Positions 1 through 5,488 of a DNA stretch of 5,488 bases are shown here, piece by piece (position 1 is the first letter of the stretch; the number at the start of each line of letters is the position of its first letter). Under the pieces are notes generated by a model. That model had not been told where the DNA came from. It was given only the letters and a program-made list of their open reading frames with translations, and did no database searches. Position numbers and translations under genes: made by a program. The stretch is from Verrucomicrobiota bacterium (lineage in GTDB: Bacteria; Verrucomicrobiota; Kiritimatiellia; Kiritimatiellales; Pontiellaceae), in NCBI GenBank assembly GCA_003532555.1, contig DOEU01000043.1, forward strand, positions 1-5,488. Direction: 5' to 3'.

Positions 1-403
1 AGGCGGACACCTTGCCTTAGCCACCGCCACCTTGACTGAAATGAATGATCCAAGAGATGACCTTTCCTATTCGCCCATTCCAAACGCTTTTATTCTTTTC
101 AATCCCGTCTTAGATACATGGAGTTACGCTGGCTCACGTTTAGGTGATCTTGCCAAACGACTATCGCCGCTGCAATACATCCAACCAGATATGCCACCTG
201 GTCTGATTATGCACGGTACCTCAGACAGTGTCGTTCCCCACTCGCAAGCTGTCGATTTTAAAGAAGCGATGGAAGAGCAAGAAAACCGTTGCGAAATCAA
301 GCTGTATGAAGGAATGCCACACGGCTTCTTCAACCAAACCAAATATGATGAAACCATTGAAGAGACGACGCTCTTTTTACGCTCACTCAACTGGATTGAA
401 TGA
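1..403 (+). CDS. alpha/beta-hydrolase fold esterase, C-terminal part (5' end outside the window)
   Basis: The reading frame is open from base 2 and ends at TGA 401-403, giving 133 visible residues. The first visible residues are GGHLALATAT. This is the tail of the GxSAGGHLA nucleophile elbow of hormone-sensitive-lipase/acetyl-esterase-like hydrolases, so the catalytic serine should lie just beyond the left edge. The other two triad members are visible: Asp75 in HGTSDSVVP (codon 224-226) and His107 in GMPHGFF. The family hydrolyses carboxyl esters of small acyl or acetylated sugar substrates; the actual substrate cannot be read here. No signal peptide can be judged because the N-terminus is missing. 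It points the same way as the formate operon but is separated from it by a 64-nt gap with a hairpin, so a functional link is doubtful. An in-frame TTG at 32 is internal and not the start. The fold is confident; the substrate is unknown. Confidence 0.88.
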   Translation, partial: GGHLALATATLTEMNDPRDDLSYSPIPNAFILFNPVLDTWSYAGSRLGDLAKRLSPLQYIQPDMPPGLIMHGTSDSVVPHSQAVDFKEAMEEQENRCEIKLYEGMPHGFFNQTKYDETIEETTLFLRSLNWIE

Positions 404-406
404 TCA

Positions 407-433
407 CGTTTTTCGTTCGTAAACAGAAAAACG
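407..433 (+). terminator. hairpin directly after the esterase stop, possible terminator without a U-tract
   Basis: CGTTTTTC (407-414) pairs perfectly with GAAAAACG (426-433). Three more pairs (415-417 with 422-424, A425 bulged) close a 4-nt CGTA loop, giving about 11 bp with one bulge, starting 4 nt after the stop codon. Placement suits an end-of-gene structure that could slow transcription or protect the mRNA 3' end. It is not followed by a T-run on either strand (GATCCGGT follows on the plus strand), so a classical intrinsic terminator is not supported. The stem is A/T-rich and could be partly chance. Confidence 0.35.
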
Positions 434-457
434 ATCCGGTAGGTTGTCCCGCTTATT

Positions 458-461
458 GAGG
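458..461 (+). promoter_or_regulatory. ribosome-binding site of the formate channel gene; decides its start
   Basis: GAGG, within TTGAGGT, lies 6 nt before ATG 468. This spacing selects ATG 468 over the in-frame TTG at 444, which has no comparable site. The 404-467 gap is otherwise short. I see no convincing promoter in it; a promoter for the operon would have to lie in this gap or within the end of the esterase gene. Confidence 0.75.
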
Positions 462-467
462 TATTTT

Positions 468-1325
468 ATGGATGATCCAAATGTAGACGCCTATATTCCC
501 GCTGTCATGGCAAAACGAGCGGAAGCATCCGGTATTCGGAAAGCAAATCGAGATCTGCTGAGTGCGCTTTTTCTTGCAATTCAAGCCGGTGCGTTTATCG
601 CCTTCGGAGCGGCTTTCTTTACGCATGTGATTCATGATAGCGCGATGGGTCTCGGGTTCACAAAAGTACTCGGTGGACTTGCCTTCTCGCTCGGTCTCAT
701 CCTCGTTATTATTGCTGGAGCCGATCTATTTACCGGCGATACGCTGATGGTCATGGCCTGCTACAGTGGCTCCATCCAAGTATCACAAATGCTGCGAAGC
801 TGGTTGATTGTACTCATCGGTAATTTAATCGGGGCAATTGCCATCGTCATGCTCGTTTTTCTCAGCGGGCATTGGCTCCATGATCAAGGCGCCGTGGGTC
901 GAGTCGCGCTTGAAATCGCGGTTGCTAAAACCTCGCTCAGTTTTACCGAAGCCTTCGCCAGTGGCATGCTTTGCAACATTCTTGTCTGTCTCGCGATCTG
1001 GCTCTGCTACAGTGCCCGCTCGGTAACCGATAAAATTCTCGCCATTATTTTTCCGATTACCGCCTTTGTCGCGATGGGATTTGAACACTCCATTGCCAAT
1101 ATGTACTTTATTCCCGCGGGACTCTTCCTCGTAAATCATCCTGATTTTCTAATCCAACATGCAGACGTTGCTGTCCAATCTCTCACTCTAGAGGGCGCCT
1201 TGAATAATCTGGTACCCGTCACCATTGGCAACATGGTCGGTGGTGCCATCTTTGTGGGCTCAGTCTATTGGGTACTCTATTTGCGAAGAGGAGCCCCTAC
1301 TCCAAAAGCGGGGTCCGATACATGA
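468..1325 (+). CDS. focA: formate channel of the formate/nitrite transporter (FNT) family, FocA-like
   Basis: This is a 285-residue inner-membrane protein, of usual FNT length, with about six hydrophobic segments. FNT proteins form aquaporin-like pentamers that pass formate or related small anions, with proton coupling under some conditions. Both family signatures are present: IAGADLFTG (82-90) and GMLCNILVCLA (166-176). Aligned by eye to my memory of E. coli FocA with an offset of two, the pore residues are kept: Phe73, Leu77, Leu87 and Thr89 (FocA F75, L79, L89, T91), Lys154 (K156), Asn170 (N172), Phe200 (F202) and the central His207 in GFEHSIAN (H209). This favours formate over nitrite or hydrosulfide as substrate. 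ATG 468 is chosen for its GAGG site and for the FocA-like N-terminus (DDPNVDAYIPAVMAKRAE). The stop codon overlaps the fhs start, so the two genes are co-transcribed and probably translationally coupled. The transport direction in vivo is not shown by the sequence. Confidence 0.93.
   Translation: MDDPNVDAYIPAVMAKRAEASGIRKANRDLLSALFLAIQAGAFIAFGAAFFTHVIHDSAMGLGFTKVLGGLAFSLGLILVIIAGADLFTGDTLMVMACYSGSIQVSQMLRSWLIVLIGNLIGAIAIVMLVFLSGHWLHDQGAVGRVALEIAVAKTSLSFTEAFASGMLCNILVCLAIWLCYSARSVTDKILAIIFPITAFVAMGFEHSIANMYFIPAGLFLVNHPDFLIQHADVAVQSLTLEGALNNLVPVTIGNMVGGAIFVGSVYWVLYLRRGAPTPKAGSDT
1322..1325 (+). promoter_or_regulatory. ATGA stop/start overlap coupling focA and fhs translation
   Basis: The fhs ATG (1322-1324) and the focA TGA (1323-1325) share bases. 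With only a weak upstream Shine-Dalgarno, translation of fhs probably depends on ribosomes ending focA. A better purine run, AGAGGAG at 1286-1292, is too far upstream to serve this ATG, and no other start codon lies between the two in frame. Confidence 0.8.
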
Positions 1326-3085
1326 ACCTCGACCCCACTCAACTTGCCGATTGGCAAATCGCAGAAGTTGCTGAAATCCAAATGCAATCAATCGAAACCA
1401 TCGTGGGAAAACTCGGTGTAAAAACCGATGAATGGATTCCTCAAGGAAAAGGTATTGCAAAACTCAATGCACAAGCCCTTTGTAAACGCCTTCAGTCTAA
1501 CCCCGTCGGGAAATATATTGATATAACCGCGATTACTCCTACTCCATTAGGAGAAGGAAAAACAACCACGACTCTTGGACTCGTTGAAGGCTTAGCATAC
1601 CTAGGTAAAAAATCAGTCGGAGCCATCCGGCAACCCAGCGGCGGACCCACCTTCAACATCAAGGGATCCGCGGCTGGTGGCGGGCGCGCCCAATGCATTC
1701 CTCTCGCCCCCTTTGCCCTCGGATTAACCGGTGATATCGATGCGATCACCAACGCACACAATCTCTGTATGGTAGCGCTCTCGGCGAGGATGCAACACGA
1801 GCACAACTACGACGATGATCGCCTCAAAAAAATCGGCATCCCTCGACTGGATATCGATCCTAGCCAAGTTCAGATCAAATGGGCCATCGACTTCTGTGCA
1901 CAAGCCCTGCGCAATATCACCATCGGACAAGGCGGCAAGATGGATGGATTCGAAATGGAGTCAGGATTCCAAATCACCGTTTCTAGTGAATTGATGGCCA
2001 TATTAGCGATTGCTGAAGATCTCAAAGATATGCGCAAACGGATCGGCCGTATGGTCGTGGCACGCAGCCGAAATGGCCGTGAAATTACCACGGCTGACCT
2101 TGAAGTCGATGGTGCCATGACGGCTCTGATGCTCGACACCTTCAACCCAACCCTCGTGCAATCACTTGAAGGCAATCCCGTTCTCGTGCATGCGGGACCA
2201 TTTGCCAATATAGCCATTGGGCAAAATTCAGTCATTGCCGATAAAATCGGGATTCGTCTCGGCGACTATCTCGTTACCGAAAGTGGCTTTGGAGCCGATA
2301 TTGGTTTTGAAAAGTTTTGGAATCTAAAATGCCGCTACTCTGGACTTACCCCTGATGCGGTCGTTATCGTCGCAACCGTTCGAGCGCTGAAAATGCATGG
2401 AGGGGGCCCCGATGTAAAACCCGGAAAACCATTGGAGCGAGCCTACACCGAAGAAAATGTAGCTCTACTACAAGCAGGGTGTTCCAATTTGATTGCTCAT
2501 ATTCAGACGGTCTTAAAAAGTGGATCTAAACCCGTTGTATGCATTAATAGTTTCCATACCGATACACCTGCCGAACATGCACTTATTAAAAACGTTGCGG
2601 AAGCAGCTGGCGCACGCTGTGCCGTTTCGGAACATTGGTTAAAAGGTGGCGAAGGCGCCAGCGAACTCGCTCAACAAGTGATTGATGCAGCCGAAGAGCC
2701 TAATACATTTGCCTATCTCTATGAAAACGATACGCCCATTCAAACGCGAGTGGAAAAAATTGCAACGGAGATTTATGGAGCAGACGCCGTCGATTGGTCG
2801 CCTAAAGCGCAAGAAAAATTAAAGTGCTTTGAAGCGGATTGCGAAGCCGAATCCTTGGGTATCTGCATGGTCAAAACCCATTTAAGTCTCTCTCATGATC
2901 CAACGCTGAAAGGGGCTCCAACGGGATGGCGGTTGCCTATTCAAGACCTCTTGGTCTATCGCGGAGCGGGCTTCATTGTTCCAGTGGCGGGCGATATTAA
3001 ACTTATGCCCGGCACCGGTTCTAATCCTGGGTTTCGTCGTATTGATGTCGATACTGATACCGGAAAAGTAACCGGTCTATTTTAA
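1322..3085 (+). CDS. fhs: formate-tetrahydrofolate ligase (10-formyl-THF synthetase)
   Basis: The 587-residue cytoplasmic enzyme catalyses formate + ATP + THF to 10-formyl-THF + ADP + Pi, reversibly, feeding the one-carbon pool. The P-loop TPLGEGKTT is at residues 74-82. Further family blocks are RQPSGGPTFNIKG (103-115), AAGGG, HAGPFANIAIG, ESGFGADIGFEKFWN, ALKMHGGG and KTHLSLSHDP. It is longer than the roughly 555-560 residues of clostridial enzymes and differs at several otherwise strict sites: RQPSGGP for REPSLGP, GGGRAQ for GGGYxQ, and GLTGDIDAI for HFTGDxHAI. I recall the same pattern, and the LDPTxxADWxIAE N-terminus, from Desulfovibrio-type Fhs. The C-terminus (RRIDVDTDTGKVTGLF) resembles the Fhs domain of eukaryotic C1-THF synthase. 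ATG 1322 is chosen because it matches that N-terminus and overlaps the focA stop (ATGA). Only a weak GCGGGG at 1308-1313 precedes it, which fits reinitiation after focA. The 3' end overlaps the opposing DUF2237 gene by 4 bp. Confidence 0.96.
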   Translation: MNLDPTQLADWQIAEVAEIQMQSIETIVGKLGVKTDEWIPQGKGIAKLNAQALCKRLQSNPVGKYIDITAITPTPLGEGKTTTTLGLVEGLAYLGKKSVGAIRQPSGGPTFNIKGSAAGGGRAQCIPLAPFALGLTGDIDAITNAHNLCMVALSARMQHEHNYDDDRLKKIGIPRLDIDPSQVQIKWAIDFCAQALRNITIGQGGKMDGFEMESGFQITVSSELMAILAIAEDLKDMRKRIGRMVVARSRNGREITTADLEVDGAMTALMLDTFNPTLVQSLEGNPVLVHAGPFANIAIGQNSVIADKIGIRLGDYLVTESGFGADIGFEKFWNLKCRYSGLTPDAVVIVATVRALKMHGGGPDVKPGKPLERAYTEENVALLQAGCSNLIAHIQTVLKSGSKPVVCINSFHTDTPAEHALIKNVAEAAGARCAVSEHWLKGGEGASELAQQVIDAAEEPNTFAYLYENDTPIQTRVEKIATEIYGADAVDWSPKAQEKLKCFEADCEAESLGICMVKTHLSLSHDPTLKGAPTGWRLPIQDLLVYRGAGFIVPVAGDIKLMPGTGSNPGFRRIDVDTDTGKVTGLF

Positions 3086-3447
3086 CCATCGTCGGAAGCA
3101 AATTCCTTAAGACGAGGTAAATCTACAAACTCCAAAACAGAGGCATGGGTTGCTTCTAAGCGAATTTGAGGCGCCTGATCCGCATTGAACGCCTGAACCC
3201 AGCGCGATAGACAAAGACACCAGTAATCACCAGCTTCCAATCCAGGAAAACAAAATTCTGGACGAGGCGTAGAGAGGTCATTTCCATGCTCCATCGAAAA
3301 CGTAAGAAAATCTTCGGTCATCAGCGCGCATACAGTGTGCATTCCAGCATCATCAGCACAGGTATCGCACTTGCCTTTACGGAAAAACCCTGTAACGGGA
3401 TCTGATGAACAAACCATCAAGGGTCCGCCTAGAACATTCTTAGCCAT
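3082..3447 (-). CDS. DUF2237 family protein (COG3651-like), function unknown
   Basis: This is a 121-residue soluble protein with no signal peptide or membrane segment. It matches the DUF2237 pattern along its length: MAKNVLGGPL at the start, CSSDPVTGFFR (13-23), HTVCALMTEDFLTFS (37-51), GNDLSTPRPEF (55-65), FPGLEAGDYWCLC (67-79), RW, and LEATH (97-101). The length is usual for the family. No biochemical role is known to me. It contains seven cysteines (13, 27, 30, 40, 66, 77, 79), including CxC at 77-79, which might bind metal or be redox-active, but this is only a guess. ATG 3447 is preceded by AGGAG with 6-nt spacing. It starts one base after the stop of the MqnE-MqnC fusion gene, so it is almost certainly in the same transcript. 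That suggests, but does not prove, a link to menaquinone synthesis or radical-SAM enzyme function. Its stop overlaps the end of fhs on the other strand. Confidence 0.92.
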   Translation of the reverse strand: MAKNVLGGPLMVCSSDPVTGFFRKGKCDTCADDAGMHTVCALMTEDFLTFSMEHGNDLSTPRPEFCFPGLEAGDYWCLCLSRWVQAFNADQAPQIRLEATHASVLEFVDLPRLKEFASDDG

Positions 3448-3448
3448 T

Positions 3449-4507
3449 TTATGCTCCTACCGGTTCTTCTTCATCCCCATAGACATGAATCGTGTCATAT
3501 TGAGTGGTTCGTTGCGCAGGAACATAGCCCGCTTCGCGAATCATGTTTACCACTTGATCTTCTGTTACACCATACTCAAGTCCGGTTGCACTAACCACCT
3601 CCTCGGTCATCAATACGCCACCGTAATCATCCGCTCCAAATTGAAGCGCCAATTGAGAGACATCAGGGCCTTCAGTCACCCAACCCGCTTGCAAATGAGA
3701 GATGTTATCCAAAATAATTCGAGCCATAGCAACCATCCGTAAATAATCCGTTCCGTTCATAACGCGCGGACAATCCAATTTGGTCTTATTTGGTGAAAAG
3801 CTCCAAGGAATAAATGCCGTGAAGCCGCCCGTCTTGTCTTGCTGATCTCGAACTTTCATTAAATGCTCAACCCGCTGTGCACCCGTCTCTCCAAAGCCGT
3901 ATACCATAGTGGCCGTCGTCTTCATGCCAATGGAATGTGCATCATCATGCAAATCGAGCCACGCTTGCGAACGCGTCTTTTTGGGGCTGATGGCTTTACG
4001 GATATCATCCACCAACATCTCTGCACCCCCTCCCGGCAAGGATTGTAATCCAGCAGCTTGTAGGCGTTTCAAACACTCTTTTATTGTTATGTTCTCTTCC
4101 GCTGCAATGAATTCGATTTCGGTGGGTGACAATGAGTGAATCCAGATATCTACATTATCGCGAATCAAACTTAGACATTTTTCATAATAGTCCAACTTCA
4201 AATCTGGGTTCAATCCCCCTTGAATCAAAATTTGAGTAGCCCCTGCCTCAGCTGCTTTTTTCGCTTCTTCCAGAATTTGTTCCGGCGTCCGAGTATAGCC
4301 CCGTTTGTTTTCTGGATTGGTGTAAAAGGCACAGAATTTACAATCGACCACACATACATTGGTTGTGTTTAGATTTTTATCAAAGACATAGGTTGCCAGC
4401 TTCCCGGGCACCGCAAGTGCCCGTTTTTTGGCTGCCACGCGACCCAACTCTTGGAAGGGCGCTTCATCCATCAGAATGGTTGCATCCTCCGCATTGATCC
4501 GTTCTCC
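3449..4507 (-). other. MqnC domain of the fusion protein
   Basis: Visible residues about 328 to 679, comparable in length to a stand-alone MqnC. It begins with a helical segment (GERINAEDATILM, then ELGRVAAKKR) like the N-terminus of free MqnC. Next come NTTNVCVVDCKFCAFY (374-389), ILIQGGLNPDL (420-430), HSLSPTEIEFIA (451-462), SLPGGGAEMLVDDIR (483-497), TATMVYGFGE, TGGFTAFIPWSF, AGWVTEGP (601-608) and LQFGADDYGG (615-624). The WVTxGP and AFIPWSF blocks support MqnC. A complete N-terminal region within the fusion implies that two formerly separate genes were joined end to end. Confidence 0.9.
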
Positions 4508-5488
4508 CAATTCCACGCGATCTAAAATTGGCTTCCAACGAGTAGAAACGGTCGGCATCGGGGGCAAAGCCTTCACATCCGGTTGCCCTTCGAGCTGATC
4601 ATAGGCGCTGTTCGTTAACACCGGCGTATGTCCATGATTGACTAAAAACTCTTCCATCTCTTCCGCAGTGAAGAACTTCTGACTCTGAGGAGCCCCGCCC
4701 TCTTTCGCAATCCGTTCATTTAAGCTCGTGCCACCGATATCGTCCACTCCGCTGTGCGTCAAAACGCCCAAAAGTTTGCGATCCATGTAATTCACCAACA
4801 TCCGCACATGTGGGAAATTGTCGCAATAGATACGCGACAAGGCAGCCACGCGTACTTGACGGTCACCCGTTGGGCTATATTTCACACCGAGCGCTTTCCC
4901 GTTTGCTTGGAAAGGCAATGGGATAACCGCTTTGAATCCTCCGGTCTCATCTTGAAGTGAACGCAGACGAGAGAGATGATCAATCAAATGTTCGTCTTTT
5001 TCAATATGACCGAAGAGCATCGTTGCATTCGTTGGAATTCCCTGCGCATGCGCCTCGCGGTGAACATCTAACCAATGTTGCGCTAAAATCTTTGTCGTCG
5101 CGACCTTTTTGCGCACATCCGGATGAAAAATTTCTGCACCACCCCCCGAGATTGAACCAAAACCCTTTGCGGTTAAACGCTCTAAGCACTCTTTCACTGA
5201 AATCCCTGCATTTCCCGCTATCCAATGAATCTCAACCGCCGTCATACCTTGCAATAAGACGCCGGGTAGCATTTCACGGGATAGAGCAAAGAGATCTTCA
5301 TAATAGCCAATGTCCAGCTCCGGAATCATCCCGCCCACAATATGCAAGTCGGTTAAATTGTGCCCCTGTGCTTTTTCTAAATCTTTACGGGCATCTTCAA
5401 GTGTTGTGACATACGCATCCGGTGCATTTTCATCGCGATAAAAGGAACAGAGTTTACACTTCACGACGCATAAATTGGTCGGATTCAA
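3449..5488 (-). CDS. mqnE-mqnC: fused menaquinone enzyme: aminofutalosine synthase (MqnE) + dehypoxanthine futalosine cyclase (MqnC); N-terminus outside the window
   Basis: One uninterrupted frame of 679 visible residues enters from the right edge and ends at TAA 3451-3449. It carries two radical-SAM cores, each with a CxxxCxxC [4Fe-4S] motif: Cys7/11/14 and Cys379/383/386. The first half reads as MqnE, which adds the 5'-deoxyadenosyl radical to 3-[(1-carboxyvinyl)oxy]benzoate to make aminodeoxyfutalosine. The second half reads as MqnC, which cyclises dehypoxanthine futalosine. Both carry GGGAE (115-119, 486-490), which argues against the CofG/CofH (FbiC) F420 enzymes that also occur as a two-core fusion. 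The halves are colinear with an offset of 371-372 residues, with no long linker. By analogy with the 50 or so residues before the second cluster, roughly 50-80 N-terminal residues are missing at the right edge. The last visible codon there is TTG, read as internal Leu, not a start. The gene is followed after 1 nt by DUF2237. Confidence 0.93.
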   Translation of the reverse strand: MNPTNLCVVKCKLCSFYRDENAPDAYVTTLEDARKDLEKAQGHNLTDLHIVGGMIPELDIGYYEDLFALSREMLPGVLLQGMTAVEIHWIAGNAGISVKECLERLTAKGFGSISGGGAEIFHPDVRKKVATTKILAQHWLDVHREAHAQGIPTNATMLFGHIEKDEHLIDHLSRLRSLQDETGGFKAVIPLPFQANGKALGVKYSPTGDRQVRVAALSRIYCDNFPHVRMLVNYMDRKLLGVLTHSGVDDIGGTSLNERIAKEGGAPQSQKFFTAEEMEEFLVNHGHTPVLTNSAYDQLEGQPDVKALPPMPTVSTRWKPILDRVELGERINAEDATILMDEAPFQELGRVAAKKRALAVPGKLATYVFDKNLNTTNVCVVDCKFCAFYTNPENKRGYTRTPEQILEEAKKAAEAGATQILIQGGLNPDLKLDYYEKCLSLIRDNVDIWIHSLSPTEIEFIAAEENITIKECLKRLQAAGLQSLPGGGAEMLVDDIRKAISPKKTRSQAWLDLHDDAHSIGMKTTATMVYGFGETGAQRVEHLMKVRDQQDKTGGFTAFIPWSFSPNKTKLDCPRVMNGTDYLRMVAMARIILDNISHLQAGWVTEGPDVSQLALQFGADDYGGVLMTEEVVSATGLEYGVTEDQVVNMIREAGYVPAQRTTQYDTIHVYGDEEEPVGA
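3454..3458 (-). promoter_or_regulatory. ribosome-binding site of the DUF2237 gene, inside the end of the fusion gene
   Basis: AGGAG on the minus strand lies 6 nt before ATG 3447. It is formed by the final Val-Gly-Ala codons (GTA GGA GCA) of the upstream mqnE-mqnC gene. Ribosomes finishing that gene therefore release exactly where the next initiation occurs, which supports translational coupling. Confidence 0.8.
4589..5488 (-). other. MqnE domain of the fusion protein (visible part)
   Basis: Visible residues 1 to about 300. Diagnostic blocks are NPTNLCVVKCKLCSF, DLHIVGG (47-53), TAVEIHWIA (83-91), GGGAEIFHPDVRKKV (115-129), NATMLFGH (154-161), LQDETGGF (178-185) and VDDIGGT (248-254). The AEIFHP block and the TAVEIH block are the features I associate with MqnE rather than MqnC. 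It departs mildly from the usual pattern in several places, such as SISGGGAE for SLPGGGAE and GGMIP for GGLHP. The 3' boundary is approximate. Confidence 0.88.

Noticed and set aside
376..404. Promoter-like pair TTTACG and AATGAT with 17-nt spacing ahead of focA
   Set aside because: Four of six matches in each box, inside the esterase coding end; such pairs are expected by chance in this composition.
444..467. Upstream TTG start for the formate channel adding eight residues
   Set aside because: No ribosome-binding site precedes it, while ATG 468 has a well-spaced GAGG and gives a FocA-like N-terminus.
3059..3076. Possible terminator at the end of fhs: ACCGG (3059-3063) pairing with CCGGT (3072-3076), followed by CTATTTTAA
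   Set aside because: Only 5 bp of stem with an 8-nt loop, a short interrupted T-run, and a position inside the fhs coding sequence. It is too weak to call.
3335..3742. 135-codon plus-strand open frame spanning the DUF2237 / fusion gene junction
   Set aside because: It runs antisense to two well-supported genes, shows no family resemblance, and includes reverse-strand versions of their motifs.
4957..5409. 150-codon plus-strand open frame opposite the MqnE domain
   Set aside because: It lies wholly antisense to a strongly conserved coding region, and its product has no recognisable domain and looks like reverse-strand translation.
3449..5488. Reading the double radical-SAM gene as FbiC (CofG-CofH) of F420 biosynthesis
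   Set aside because: Both halves carry GGGAE and MqnE/MqnC-specific blocks (AEIFHP, WVTxGP, FIPWSF), not the CofG/CofH versions I know, and the context gives no other F420 gene.

Overview
The window holds one 5'-truncated gene, a two-gene formate operon on the plus strand, and a convergent two-gene operon on the minus strand that carries menaquinone biosynthesis. It is almost entirely coding: the only gap longer than one base is the 64 nt before the formate channel gene. The DNA is bacterial with normal codon use. The organism makes menaquinone by the futalosine route. Its formate-tetrahydrofolate ligase belongs to a divergent subgroup that I associate from memory with sulfate-reducing Deltaproteobacteria, but the window alone does not fix the phylum. 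No rRNA, tRNA, mobile element, CRISPR array or recombination site was seen.

Plus strand, left to right: the C-terminal half of an alpha/beta-hydrolase esterase (1-403) is followed by a short gap with a hairpin. Next comes a FocA-type formate channel (468-1325), whose stop codon overlaps the ATG of fhs (1322-3085) in an ATGA junction. The channel moves formate across the inner membrane, and Fhs ligates it to tetrahydrofolate with ATP (or runs in reverse). The pair is therefore a compact module linking external formate to the one-carbon pool.

Minus strand, right to left: a long gene entering from the right edge (3449-5488) encodes a single polypeptide with two complete radical-SAM cores. The N-terminal half matches aminofutalosine synthase MqnE and the C-terminal half matches dehypoxanthine futalosine cyclase MqnC. 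One base after its stop begins a small DUF2237 gene (3082-3447), whose ribosome-binding site is made by the last codons of the fusion gene. The DUF2237 and fhs genes converge and share 4 bp at their stop codons.

The observations most worth following are the MqnE-MqnC fusion, which joins two non-adjacent steps of the futalosine pathway, the DUF2237 protein tied to it, and the coupled formate channel/Fhs pair with an unusual Fhs active-site motif.
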